Under the pieces are notes generated by a model that saw nothing but the letters and a program-made list of their open reading frames with translations, had not been told where the DNA came from and did not search any database. Made by a program: the position numbers and the translations under genes. Below, piece after piece: positions 1 through 12,134 of a stretch of DNA of 64,000 nucleotides. How positions within the stretch are numbered: the stretch's first letter is position 1; every line of letters starts with the position of its first letter. The DNA is taken from assembly GCA_019096155.1 (NCBI GenBank), contig JAHCVI010000002.1:4030001-4094000 (forward strand), in the 5' to 3' direction. The stretch comes from Staphylotrichum longicolle. Its lineage: Eukaryota > Ascomycota > Sordariomycetes > Sordariales > Chaetomiaceae.

Positions 1-72
1 GTTTCGAGTTTCCACAACGGCGTCCAAGTCTTGCAGGGACAGGATTGTGGGCTTGGTGCTGTGGGCATCCAT
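1..72 (-). CDS. 5' end of an unidentified minus-strand gene (partial)
   Basis: An ATG in a good fungal start context (CACCATGG on the minus strand, positions 72-70) opens a frame that stays open to the window edge, giving 24 codons beginning MDAHSTKPTILSLQDLD. Third positions are mostly G or C, as in the other genes here. The rest of the gene lies outside the window, so no family can be named. The start codon could also be upstream of a short intron junction; with so little sequence the call rests only on start context and codon bias. Confidence 0.4.
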   Translation of the reverse strand, partial: MDAHSTKPTILSLQDLDAVVETRN

Positions 73-3000
73 GGTGGTGAGTGAGGACTCGGGGCAAGGC
101 AAGATGGACAAGATGGAGGCATCGCAATAGAGGATGAACAGAGCGCAATAGAAGTATGTCTTACTTGTATCTCAAATGCGGTGGTTGAGTGGTTGAAAGG
201 CGGCCAGCGAGGCTGTTCCCAAATCGGCAATTTTTGAAATCGGTTTTCGAGTTCTTGGCATCACATCCTGCTGCTGGAACTTCCAAGTTGTGATACCTAC
301 ATGGGCTCGAGGTTGGGAACATGGGATAGAACAATGTACCAAATCCGTCATAACACTGCTGCCATTGACTGAACCCCGCCATGTTTGACACTCTGAATTT
401 CTCTAACCAAGTACAGTCTTGTAAGCGCCTTACAAAGTCGGGTTGCAACCGCAGCTCGGGGCAGCTTTCTGGTTCAAAGACCCTAACCCTTGATCGGGGA
501 CAACGTGTCGATGCCTGATGAGCCAGCCATTTGCAATACAAAGGGTCGATTGTTACTCCGCCTTGACAGAAGCAATCCAATTGCCGTCTGACGACTCATC
601 ACAGAACCTACCCCTGAGACCCTTCAAGACTGTTTCAAGTCATCCCACCGAGAGGAGAGGGTGTTGTCCGATTATCGTCTGGCAAGTGTCGCTCTTGGCT
701 GTCAAGCCTGAGGATCTGATTCATCCCTGGAGGCCAGGATCGTTCTCCTTGGAGACAAACCCCGAACTGCCAAACCCCCGTCGGGAAGACTTGGCAATAT
801 CTCGGGGTCTTGGCGGGCACCGCAATAACCCCGTTCACATTCATGGCCGACAACTGTGTATCGACATCGTCTGTCGGTCGGTAGGTGCCGGCGTTGGTAA
901 ACGGAACCAGAGCTCTAGGCGGTCCGAGCTCTCATCCATCGGCCTGTCCGTCACTGAGGAGAGCATGTGACGGGCTACCATATTGGGCGAACGAGATGAG
1001 ACGAGGGTCCATCGCGCTGGTATCCCCAGATCGATCCATCCACCAGCGGTCTGGACTCTGGCATGAAGGCAACGTCTCATGCTGCCGCAGGATTTGATCC
1101 GCCAATCAAGGGTGCCATTGGTGCAAGGAACCTGACAAGTGCTCGGTGAGCATGGTGAGCCAAATCCACCGAAATGGATCACCCCACTGCTGGTTTGTGC
1201 GTCACTCCACATCCCCACGAAATCTTTCACATGGGAAGGATTTTCTGCTCTGCCTATGCCCTGAACTGAGCGAATCAGTTGCGGATGCTGTTCCTCCTCG
1301 AATCCTTCAATCTTGCCGCTGTCAAGATTACCTCTGTTTTTTGTGAGATAACCGCACCCGGGCCGAAGGACATCTCACACGTTCGCCTGGTGAGGCCTGG
1401 GCTCCCATCAAAACTCGAATTGGGATTTTTTTTTGGGGCAGGGACGAGTGACGTCATTAATCGAGGGGTCTTTGATGCGAGTGTAAAAGTCCAGTCAAAC
1501 GACACCAAAGGATCAGGTTGTCACGCGCTGCTGTGTTCAATGAAAAGCTAGACCATACCGGCTCGTGATACTGCCGAATCTAGCTGCCGCTGATGGCGCT
1601 CATTGGTGCTGCAAAATCCGGGGCAAGAAGCGTTGACGGGTTCAGCTTGTTCCAGGTCTGTCGTAGGGAGTCGCTGCCGAACTCAGTGCCTAATTAGGCA
1701 GGTGCAAATCCTCCCCAGCGACATGCTCCTTCTGTTGACTTGCTGCCTGTGGTCGGGCGCCTCCTGCTCACCTGAGCTGTCGGCTGGCAATCTTAGGCAG
1801 CACCTGTTTTCATTGTCTGCAGCGCATTCCTGCTTTCCTCAAGCCACAAGACAAAGGGTGGGAGCGAAACGGCAAAATCACGCGATAACTGACCACTGAA
1901 CGACATCAGCGGGCGAGAGCGCAGGACAGCTCGCCGTCGACCAAGCCGCCACATCTGTCACTCGGTGCCACCGTGTCGAGCGGGACGGAGCGACGGTGAT
2001 CGGAGATGGTCTCCGAATACGCCGCGGCTTCTCTAGCTCTGTGGTGTCTCGAGTGCGCTCAAGCTGATTCGATTTTGTTGAATCCACAAGGAATATGGCG
2101 AGTCGGGAGTGTGTGGATTCGCAGCAATCCTAACGAGCCCATGTGGTCGGCGCGTGCAAGAATCGCCCCGGTGAGCTGGCCCAGATCAGAGCAGATCCAG
2201 AACGGTGGATCAGGATCATGATTCGGTTTGTCAAAGCCAAGAACACCAAGACCACTGTTCAGGAAGGAGAGAAATCTTGCCAAATGCGAGCCAGCCGCTG
2301 ACATGGCGACTCCTCGGATCAATCTGCCGTCAGGATGAGGATGCCAGCTCGTACACGACCGCTGATAAGCGCAGCTCAGTGCCGCAGTCTAGCCAGCATG
2401 CTTCGACAACTCCTGACAAATGCGCTGGAAACATGCTACACCTGCCTCGAGCCTGCCGATCGTCATGACCGCCAGCTGTATGGAATAGGGAATTTTTCCC
2501 AGAAGCGTCTGGCCACCGGTCGGTACCTGGTTGCATGCCGGGCTACCCCGGGGAGGATACGGGATCAGGGCGCCGCCAGTCCCAGCCCAGCGGCGCGCCT
2601 GTCTCCACCCTTCTCCGGTGTTGACAAAGGACGATCCAGGGCCGGAGGCGAATCAGGGCCGGCCCTACACTGCTCTCACGGTACTAGCGCGCCAACAAGA
2701 ACGGTGATACCTCCGGCCTGCGGACGGCCCGTGGGGCGAACGAAGCTTTGTGCCCAGGATCGCCACGCTCACTGCTCCTTGGCGGTCACCAGGGCGGCAA
2801 CTTGCCAAGCAGCACACCACATGCAGGACCTATCGAGCCAGTCGGGTGTTTGATGCCAAGGGCTGGGCAGGGATGCTTTAGGAAGCTGTCCATGCAGATG
2901 GTCGTCCCCTTGCCGTCTTCCCCAGCCCCAGAGTCCCATTGCCAGGCCGCGAGCCGTTGAGAGTTGCGTGCTGGCTGGTCAAGCGCCGGCAGCCAAGCGG

Positions 3001-3667
3001 CAGAAGCCTGCCGAGCAAAGCTTCTCCAACAGCCACACATCTCGGCATTTATGAGCCAAGACGGGCTTGTTCTGCCTCAGATCTTGGTGCCATGGGAGAC
3101 GAACGAAAGGTGAGGATCACGCACAGGTTACTCATTTTCATCTCCTGCGGCAGAGAACAGTCCACCACCCATCCCTCGCGTGATCGGCGAGGAGGGTCGG
3201 TCTGTCGTTCGTGTGGAGGGCAACGACAGACAACCTTACTGCCCACTATCTCTTGGCGCTCTTGATCAATCTTGGAAGGTGGCAAGCCTTCCAAGACTTT
3301 TCCACTTTCCAGAGGTGGACAATGTTCCTTTGCATGGACTGTCGCCCAGGGGCGACACTCCCACTTCTCCGACGTTGGTTCTGATTGCTCGGTCAAGGGA
3401 ACCTCACCCTCGGGAATCCCACCTCGGGAATCCCGCCCTCGTTTGCAAGGGGTTCATGCTATCTCCCATGGCAGGTTACAGCAGTTTGATGCGGGGAGTG
3501 TCTCGCCACGGCATGGGTTCCCGTGCGACATGTCTCTTTGCTTGATCCCTATATTTACGTAGTTCCCGCGTCGCGCCCGCCCTCATCACCCAGCACGCTC
3601 GACAGTCCCTCATCTTCATCTCGCCTGGCCGGTTCAAGCCTTTCCAAGCGAGCCTTACCTTTCCATC
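73..3667. other. Intergenic region, no gene recognised
   Basis: This 3.6 kb separates the minus-strand gene tip at 1-72 from the peptide transporter. The open frames in it are short, overlap on both strands, and lack codon bias or recognisable domains. The last 100 bp before 3668 are C/T-rich, typical of a fungal promoter and leader. A telomere-repeat-like CCCTAACCCT lies at 481-490. I see no tRNA or clear transposon. Confidence 0.6.
481..490. promoter_or_regulatory. Telobox-like motif CCCTAACCCT
   Basis: Nearly two TTAGGG units (minus-strand reading AGGGTTAGGG), about 410 bp upstream of the minus-strand start at 72. The same core recurs at 24498-24507 and 62574-62585, each time in a region that drives divergent or upstream transcription. 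Telomere-repeat-binding general regulatory factors (Tbf1 type) use such motifs in other fungi; function here is inferred. Confidence 0.3.
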
Positions 3668-5567
3668 ATGGCGTCCGATCCCACGAGCGTCGCCGTCGGC
3701 GACGATGTTCGCGCCATCTCCAAGGACAAGGAGGTCACTCTGGCCCCCGTCCTGTCCACCAACGAGGAGGACAAGCTCGGCCTCAGTGTCGACAACAGAG
3801 ATCCCACCGAGGAGGAGCTGCACACTCTCCGGCGAGTCCCTGACAAGATTCCCTGGAACATCTACACCATCGCCTTCATCGAGCTGTGCGAGCGGTTCTC
3901 GTACTATGGTACCACCGCCGTGTTCACCAACTTCATCCAACAGAAGTTGCCCGAGGGCTCGGCCACTGGCGCTAGCTATGACATTGAGAACGGCCAGGCG
4001 GGTGCCCTGGGCATGGGCCAGCGGACCTCGTTCGCCCTGACCACCTTCAACTCGTTCTGGCAGTACACCATGCCCCTGTTTGGCGCGTGGATTGCCGACA
4101 GCTTTCTCGGCCGCTACCGCACCATCGGTGCTGCCCTCATGGTCGACATCCTTGGTCACCTTATCCTCATCGTCTCGGGCCTCCCTCCAGTCATCAAGAA
4201 CCCCAACGGCTCCCTCGGTGCTTTTGTCATCGGTATCGTCCTCATGGGTGTCGGCACCGGCGGCTTCAAGCCCAACGTCAACCCCCTGATTGTCGAGCAG
4301 CTCGACCTGGAGAGGATGGTCGTCCGGACACTGCCCAGCGGCGAGCGTGTCATTGTTGACCCCGCGGCGACGGCCTCGCGTGTGTACCACTACTTCTACC
4401 TGTTCATCAACATCGGTGCCCTGTGCGGCCAGCTCGCCATGGTGTACTGCGAGCACTACGTCGGCTTCTGGCTGTCGTTCACGCTCCCGACCATCCTCCT
4501 TTGCTTCTGCCCCCTCGTCATGCTCTGGGGTCGCCGCCGCTACAAGCGCGTTCCTCCCCAGGGCTCCGTCCTCGGCCGCGCTACGAAGCTGTTCCTACTC
4601 GCCAACAAGGGCCGCTGGTCCATCAACCCTGTCAAGACGTACAAGCAGCTGCATGACGGCACCTTCTGGGAGAGCGTCAAGCCGTCGACGTTCGATGCCG
4701 CCAGCCGGCCCAAGTGGATGGACTTCAACGACGCTTGGGTTGATGAGGTCCGCCGTGGTTTCAATGCCTGCGCCGTCTTCCTGTGGTACCCTCTCTTCTG
4801 GCTTTGCTACAACCAGAGTGAGTTTTCTTCTCTCCCTTCTTCCTCTTCCCCCTCATACTAACCTCCTCCCAGTCAACAACAACCTGATCTCGCAGGCGGC
4901 CACCATGAAGGTCGGCGGCGTCCCCAACGACGTTCTGACCAACCTCAACCCCTTCGCGCTCATCATCATGATCCCCCTCCTCGACCTCTTCGTCTACCCC
5001 GCCCTCCGCAAGATGCGCCTGAACCCGACCCCGCTCAAGCGCATCGCCATCGGCTACTTCGTCGCCGCCGGCGCCATGATCTGGGCCTGCGTCATCCAGT
5101 ACTACATCTACAAGAACTCGGAGTGCGGCAACTACGCCAACGGCATCATGGCCGACGGCACCGAGCGCGACTGCGCGCGCGTGGACATCAGCATGTGGGC
5201 GCAGTCGGGCTCCTACATCCTCATCGCCTTCTCCGAGATCATGGCCTCCATCACCAGTCTGGAGTATGCCCACTCCAAGGCGCCCGCCAACATGCGCTCC
5301 ATGGTGCAGTCGGTCGCGCTCTTCATGAACGCCATCTCCTCGGCCATCGGCTTCGCGCTCGTCTCGCTGGCCGACGACCCGCTGCTCGTGTGGAACTATG
5401 CCGTCGTCGCCATCCTGGCCGTGTTTGGTGGCTGCATGTTCTGGCTGCAGATGCGTCATCTGGACCGCCAGGAGGACGAGCTCAACATGCTGCCCAAGGG
5501 CGAGGTCGGGGACGTGGTGGCCAAGGCCAAGTTCGACGACGACGAGAAGTCGGATGTCAAGGCTTAA
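3668..5567 (+). CDS. ptr2: Peptide transporter, PTR2/POT family
   Basis: A proton-coupled di/tripeptide importer of the plasma membrane (POT/NPF family, major facilitator fold). Two exons: 3668-4817 and 4873-5567, joined across a 55-bp GT-AG intron, giving 614 residues, the usual fungal PTR2 length. The family signature ELCERFSYYG lies at about residues 72-81, followed by about twelve hydrophobic segments with the usual large cytoplasmic loop in the middle and a short charged C-tail. The intron falls just after WLCYNQ and exon 2 resumes in frame with INNNLISQA, so the junction is well supported. The start is the first ATG after a C-rich leader. Flanks hold no other transporter or peptidase gene, so it appears solitary. 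In other fungi the family is induced by peptides and nitrogen limitation, but I identify no control site. Confidence 0.95.
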
Positions 5568-6936
5568 AAGGTGTTTCACGGAAGTGTGAGGACTGGGATG
5601 GATGGATGAGATAGGCTTGTTCATGAGGACTCGGATGCGATATCCATTTCGGGTTGTTTTCTTGTTGTCGATGAGAGTCGTCTGTTTTTCGTTTTGATAC
5701 CAAGTCTCTTGAGACGAGAGGCGAAGATAAATCGAATGGAAGTGGGAAACCCCACTGGTTCTGATCATTTTTTCCTTGCCGTGTCTTTCTGGATTGTAGT
5801 GTGACTGCTCCTTCGAGTCGTTCCCATCCAAGCCACTTTTTTTTTTTTTCTACTTCGACTGAGTCATCGACCCCATCTAACTCTCACGCAGCATCTATAT
5901 ACCTCCTTCCACCCCGGGTCTGAGCCGTTATCATTGCCGATGACGCCGAGTCACCTACTCACACAGTTAGTAGTGCAGTGGGTAGTTCCTAGCTCACCCG
6001 GCACCTTGCACGATCCATTTGACGTTCTCTTGCCACTGGTGCTCACCCAAACATCACCATCCGGGAGATTAGCTACTGTGTAGGCTCCCGAGGCTCCGAG
6101 TTCCACTTAGTCCGTCGCCGGTTCCCTTTAACCCAACCACAACCACAACCCCTGATCCCTAACTGCCTAGTACTTAACCACTCTGCTGGGTCAGGCGAGG
6201 CGAGTGTGAGATCAGATCCGGCGTTAGTGGCATTTGGTAGTCAGTTTAAGGTTAAGCTAGTCCCGTACCATGTCGTGTTCATGCCGTGCTACTCCCGGGT
6301 GATCCGAGCGATCCGGTGCCGGTCCGGTCCGGTCCGCATAAGGGGAGTTACTTGGGTGGGCGAGGTGTGGGACCACTGGATGGACCGCATGGGTTGTGGG
6401 TTTTGTGGGTTGGATTGATCTGATGTTGGAACTTGTGTGAGATGTGAGTGTGGGCGGGCTCGGTGGTGGTGTATGTGATCGTGGTGGCTGTGTCCCTTTT
6501 TTTTCGGTGGGATGGGTAGGAGCCAAGTATGGAACTTGTGTGTGTGTGTTGTGGCCGGGTGGCTTGGGGGCTGTAAGAGTGACGGGGAACGGTTGGGAAA
6601 GTTTGGGATTGCAGTGAACAGATTCTGGGGTTGGCCGAAAGACAGGTGTGGTGTGAGATGAGAGTTGTGGTGGGTGAAGGCCCGGGTGTGATCAGTCGTT
6701 GGGTGAAGAGGGATATATCTGGTATATTTTGCTTGAAGGCAAACACAACACCAAAGTGATCTCCAGGATGATGGCGGCGAGAAGTTTTGGAGACCAAATG
6801 AACAGGTTCCGTTTTGAGTCTGTTTTGTAATGGATAGGTTGGCTCGGGCATGGCTGATTTGCCATCGAACAGTCAGGAGTTCATTGAAAGATAGAAACGT
6901 AAAAAAGTAAATAAAAGGTAAAAATGAAAGCAAAAG

Positions 6937-7043
6937 CCAGAGTTGAACAGGGGCGTCTTATTTATTATGCACGATCCGCAGTGTGGTGTCCCGATGGCTC
7001 CCACAAGGTGCGGTTTAACCACTGCGCCACTGCCCAACTCTGG
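6937..7043 (-). other. Possible Pol III-type element with 9-bp inverted ends
   Basis: A perfect 9-bp inverted repeat (CCAGAGTTG at 6937-6945, CAACTCTGG at 7035-7043) encloses 89 nt. Read on the minus strand, TGGCGCAGTGG, 14 nt after the stem begins, matches the box A consensus of tRNA genes and tRNA-derived SINEs. No convincing box B or cloverleaf follows, and the 3' flank is T-rich. It could be a decayed tRNA, a SINE head, or chance. It is not called as a tRNA because acceptor, D and T arms cannot be paired consistently. Confidence 0.2.
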
Positions 7044-8003
7044 TGAAAGGGAGAGAGGCAAGCGGAAATATATACCTTCTGCGGAGGAGAGCAGCCAGTA
7101 GATGGGCAGGAACTGGAGGCTGGTTGCTGGTGGAAGGCGTTGCGGGAAGTCACGGAACTTGGGATGAAAGGGGGCGGCTGGCCGGCCACGGCAGCCCCGG
7201 GCAGCCATCAGGCATACGAGTATGGCACACAGAATCTCTGTGCGGCAAGAACGCTGTAGACGCTAAACAGCGTGAAGAATCATCTCCTCATGAATCACTA
7301 AGAGCTTGGTCGAGAGTTTGCCCCTGAAGTCGCGTCTCTCCAAAACTCAAGCACGACGAACGCCCACAAGACATCTTTGCTGTCCCGCCATCACATCTCA
7401 CTTCACCTAGAATCCGGAGTGACTCCCGTATAATCCCACCACACACTTGCTATTCTTCTCACGAAATCCCATTCTCTAGTTGAGCCCCTTAAGTACCCCG
7501 ACGGTCCATCAACCCAATTCACTCCTCCGCCTCCAACGCATCTCCCGCGCTCTGCTTCTTCAGCAAAGGTGCCAAACTGATCAACTCGAGTCGTCAGTCG
7601 CTACCAGAATGCCCTCCTTTTATAACCCAAGCCAGACCCGCCATGCCGGAAGATATGTTGCGTAAACATCCGGCCCGCCCACCACGCCCAAGGCCATGCC
7701 GGGTTACCGCACTGCGAGAAGGCAGCAAAACACTCCCCAACACGCAACCATTTGCTAACACTCAACCACCAGAAGCAAGAGACGCAAACCAGCAAGCATC
7801 GCAGGGAATAATCATATTTTCTCGCCCCCGGGTGTCACACCATCCCGACGGGCGTTACATCAATCAACTCACTAAAACATGGATGGAAAGGTCAACACAG
7901 CAACAACGAGACGAAAAAACCACGTCAGTATAGTTTGTCTTGGTATGAAACTCCCGCTGCCCCTTCCCTTTCCCCCGGTGCTTAACTCACAAAACTACAC
8001 TGA

Positions 8004-8033
8004 GAAAAAAACAAAACAAAACAAAACAAAACA
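8004..8033. repeat. AAAAC pentanucleotide microsatellite
   Basis: About five uninterrupted copies of AAAAC follow an A-run in the region 3' of the Ser/Pro-rich gene. Confidence 0.8.
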
Positions 8034-8577
8034 ATCAACAGCCCGTGGGCAGAACAGAAGTGAACAAGGAAGATGGAGAACAAAAAGGAGGAAAAACACT
8101 TGCTCATCTCGGCGGGCAAATCTTGGTATTTGGCGTATGGGAAAACACAAAACGGAGAAACAGAAAGAAAAACACAGCAAGATGGTTCAGAAGATGTCAG
8201 AGGAAAGAGAGCAACAACAAGCTGGAAGGAGAAATAAGAGAAGGAGAAAGAGAAATAAAAACCCGAAACGCCCATTCTCCCTCGCAAAAAGCCCAGAAAA
8301 CCCCAAATTCCCATCCGTCTCTTCCGCTCCACCCCTCCCCATCGCGCGCGACTATGTCCGTCCCTCCGCCATCTGCCAGTCTCTGCCGAGTGACTGGCTG
8401 GGTATCCTGCAATTTCCAGTCCTCTCTCAACGTCACTGTGTCCATATCCAGTCCTCCGCCCCCTCCTCCCCATCGCTCTCTCGCACGTCAACACTTTCCC
8501 CTCTTGCGAACCAGGCCGAATCAAAATCGCATGTCCGCTTCAACAAGCCCGTCCAACTGACAAAGCCTCAAATACCC

Positions 8578-9820
8578 TCAGTCCCTCCCCCCTCTCAGGG
8601 GTCGGACAGACAAAAACAAAACAAGCCCGTCTAGATCGGACTCGTCGGGAAACTCCTCACCCCGCCTCCCCCCAGCACCGCCGCCACTCAGATCCCCGCT
8701 CCCCGTCCGCCTCAACGCCTGCCTCATCGTCTCGATCGCAATCTCCGACCCACCGCCAACCCCCCCCGCCCACGGGACTCAGCGGCGGCGGCAGCCCATG
8801 TCCTCCCAGACTCGTCGGGCTCCCCAACGGTTTCTTCGCACCCCCACCACCACCGCCAACACTAATCTCCAACCCCCTGACCGACCCGTCCTTGCTGCTC
8901 GTCGGCGGGCTCGACGACACGGGCGAGCGCATGGGCGACGACGAGCGCGCGGCCGCCGCAGCGGAGGCGGCAGACAGGGAGGTCAGACCCGCGACCATGT
9001 TGTGCATGCTCTCGCGCGAGGTGCTGTTGCCGGAAAAGGCATGCTGCTGCTGCTGCTCGGCCTGGACGACGTCGGCAAAGGAGATGAAGCTCAGGCGGCG
9101 GACGTCGGTGGTGTCGAAGCTGCCGTAGTTGGACGCGCCATCCCCCGCGGCGGCGGAGGGGAAGCGCTGGGCGGAGAAGGCAGCGAGCTCGTCGGCCCAG
9201 GAGGGCTGGTGTTGAGGGGACTGTTGTTGCTGCTGGGTGGCATCGTGGGGCGACTGCGGGAGGGAGGAGAGACCGGCGGTGACGGCCACGGAGGCGGGCT
9301 GGTGGGAGGCGTGGGTGATGATCTCGACCGTATCCGGGTTGAGGTGGTCGTCGGTGATGGCGGAGGAGCTGGCGTCGAGGACCGGGGGGATGTAGTTCTC
9401 GGTTTGGATGTGGGAGGGGATGGCGGGCGAGGTGGGGATGGGGTTGGTGCTCTCTTGGACGTTGCGCTCGAAGATCTGGCTGCCGGCCGGGGAGGCCAGG
9501 CGCGGGGAGGAGGCGAAGCCGGAGTGGCCGGGCGAGGAGGGGGAGAAGCGACCGTGGTCTGTCAGGATGGGAGAGGTGGGCTTGGATCGCGTGGTGGTGG
9601 GCGCATTGCTGGCGTTCGAGGCGGGTTTGGGTGGCGGTTTTGTGGGCTCCTCAGTCTTCTTCTTGCCGAAGCCGAACAGGCTGCGCTTCTTTTTCTTCTC
9701 TTCGCCGTCCACGGCGGCGCGTGGGGTCGCGTTGCCGGTGCCGGGTTCGGACCCGGACGGTTCAGTCAGGGCGGGAACCGGCTGGCTGCCCTGGGGGGGC
9801 GCTGTCGCTGCAGCGCTCAT
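8578..9820 (-). CDS. Ser/Pro-rich fungal protein, frame broken at a G8 run
   Basis: The intact frame from 9820 runs to a stop at 8657 (387 residues). It begins MSAAATAPPQGSQPVP, has a basic patch (KKKKRSLFGFGKKK, about residues 42-55), long Ser/Thr/Pro-rich disordered stretches, poly-Gln near residue 200, and a more ordered segment VRRLSFISFADVVQAEQ at about residue 240 that looks like the conserved core. After an 8-G run (8760-8767) the open frame turns into Trp/Arg/Asp-rich sequence with poor codon bias. Dropping one G gives a much more protein-like tail containing EIAIETMRQALRRTGSGDL and a stop at 8578. The coordinates cover this inferred full gene. The function is unknown; no membrane segment is seen. 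The long CT-rich leader upstream of 9820 suits a fungal promoter. Confidence 0.75.
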
Positions 9821-12134
9821 GGTGTCGATGCGGGGGAGGATCTGAGTTGGAAGGTGTGACGCTGCAGTGTTGGAAGGGCAAGGGTCACCTCGAGAGGCCT
9901 GGCTGAAGAAGCCGTGGATAGGTAGCTGTTTCGTCTGAAGTCTGGAAGCCGCAAGGATGAGCTGTCAGCGATACCGTCTGATCGAGAGGGTGCGTGGTCC
10001 TTGGAATTTCCCCGAATCCCGGCAGATGGCAGGATAAAAGAATGGATCGCGACAAGAAAAAGACTGGCGTGTGACGAGTGGGCAGATGTCCCGATTCGCC
10101 GCGAATATAGCGATTGTAAAGTGGCCTTTGTGTCTGGGACCAATTACCACGGGACGGGGGGTCGTCCTACCTTGCTCTAGGCCCAGCTCAGTGCGAAGTG
10201 GGAACAGCTGAGCGACCGCCAAAAACTGGGAGTGGTGATGCTGGGTTGTCTGGGCCACAGCGAGTGGTTGCCCAGTGGCTCACTGGCGTCAGGTCTGGCG
10301 CGGGATGTGATGCAGGAAAGACCAGGTGAGATGCAGGATGCAGGAAGGTGGGCGGCTTTTTTCCCGGTTCCTGAATCCACGAGAATCCAAGCCCGATTGG
10401 CGACGCTCCAGGCCCAAGACTTTCTCACTGTTTTTTTTTTCCTTTGGGGGATCCGAGGTACAAACAATGAAGATGGCGCGCGCTGATGTCTTGGAATCGA
10501 AAAATCGGGCGTAAGGATATGGGATAGTATCTTGTACAAGCGCTGTTGCGCGCCCGGTTGCTTTGTCCTCGTCTTGAAGCGAGGGAGCGACAGTGCAGTC
10601 CGGTGACCTCGGGGGCGCGCAAATCGCGATCAGCAGGGAATGACGCTGTTCCCGCTGCTCCAAGCTTCAAAAGAGGGGTCTTTCCAGGTCTGGTTCGGGT
10701 GCTTTACGACGTAATGGTGGCCCACAGAAACCGCCAAGACTTCATCGAACGGGCGCTGTACGAAGCACGAAGCAGCAAGAAAAGGAATGTGAATCTACTC
10801 GTGTGAGATTTTGTGCTGTTCACTCCGTAGATAGCTAGATTGCTGCTTGCGGAACTGTCATCCAGACCTTCTATTTGCCTCCGATTTCTGCGGCGCAATG
10901 CCTTCCCAACCGACCCCTTAGACCTATGAAGGCTGAACGGGGCTTGCATTGACTCGAATAGCATAGGCCTTTACGATGCTGCATCGGGTGACAGGAAGGT
11001 CGACATTGGGCTGAGAAACAAGTGCCGTACTTCGTACTACCCCTAATTCTGAAGGACGAGGCAGTCACTGGCTGGACCAACCAGGTCCCTGTTTCGCATA
11101 AACGTGACGGCGAATCGAAGGTCAGGCAGCTTTGCGGGAGGATGCGCAAGCTCATCCCTGGACTTTCGTGTTCTGGTATGGATGCTGCTGGGGACCAAGG
11201 AGGAGCACTGGGCTGTTCGCTTCTCATGCCTTCAACTGCTCTCAGCTTTTTGTTGTAAACATAAACTAAAAATGAATCTGGGAAGGGCGATTGGGGTAAG
11301 AAAAAAAAAAACCTAAAAACGGCGTCCTCGGCCACCACCAAATCGATCTATTGAATCGCGCATGCCCCTGAATCACCCATCACACTCGGAAGCACGCACA
11401 TATTCCTGGTCACACGGCACAGCCGCATGCGGGAGAGGGCCAGAAACAGCCGTGCCTGTCTCAGCACGCAAAATTGCACCTCCCGGTGGTAACTTCTTCA
11501 GCCGTACCTTGAGACGGTCAACACCAAAATATGTAAAACTAGCAGCCTCGTCGACCTGCGCGGCGAAGGACCTTCCGATGGCCTCAGGGCGGGTCGATCC
11601 GAGACGGCTGGAATGCTACATCAGAATCCGATGAGATCACCGACGCCTGTAGGATTAGTGTCGCAATACTTATGGGATTCCACAAATATTCTTTCCACCA
11701 AAACCAATCTGGACCCCGCTCCCGATGCACCCCCGATCAACCCGGGCCCGCTCGGTCCGGGGCCACGGAGATGTGGAGCCATTGTCTCGGCCCAGTGGTG
11801 ATTGGCCCAGCTCTGCAGCTGCACGCTAACCCGAGAGAGTTCAGCATCCACGTGACACTTGCCCGGCAAGGCCCGAGAAAAAGTTAATTCGCATCGCGAC
11901 TCCAGACGCAGCAGTCGTTGAGCGTGAAGGAGGTGGACGGCGGCCCTGACAGCAAGCAAGACAAGCCCGGTTGCCCATTTCCAATTGCAGCTGCCATCTC
12001 TCCCTCTCCATTGTTGACGAGGAGTGATTTTTTTTTTCTCTGTTGTATTTTCCCACCTGTTCCTCTCAGCCAATCCGCCCCGTTCGTCTCCTTTCTCGAC
12101 ACAAACCACAACCGCATCACACCACACCGTCACC
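9821..12134. promoter_or_regulatory. Divergent intergenic region (Ser/Pro-rich gene and mrpl20)
   Basis: A 2.3 kb divergent spacer. The open frames are short and overlap on both strands. The roughly 100 bp before 12135 are pyrimidine-rich with a T9 run (about 12028-12036) and probably carry the mrpl20 leader. No RNA gene or repeat stands out. Confidence 0.5.

Larger units (their letters stand above)
5568..8577. other. Convergent intergenic region, repeats only
   Basis: A 3.0 kb stretch between the convergent peptide transporter and the Ser/Pro-rich gene. It contains a T-run (about 5838-5851), a short (CCGGT)n patch at about 6313-6332, a possible Pol III box-A element at 6937-7043 and an AAAAC repeat at 8004-8033. 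Long overlapping frames at 7879-8634 are purine-biased and low in complexity, with no family resemblance. No protein-coding gene is supported. Confidence 0.55.

Noticed and set aside
3476..4456. A 326-codon minus-strand frame opposite the peptide transporter
   Set aside because: It is the antisense shadow of a GC-rich real gene; Asp/Glu/Gly/Val-rich composition is the usual mirror artefact. Similar long shadows lie opposite isocitrate lyase, the acyl-CoA dehydrogenase, Gyp1, PhyH and hrp1.
7879..8634. A 251-codon plus-strand frame (and overlapping minus frames)
   Set aside because: Purine-biased, low-complexity sequence full of Lys/Asn/Arg, lying 3' of and overlapping the end of a real gene on the other strand; no family resemblance.
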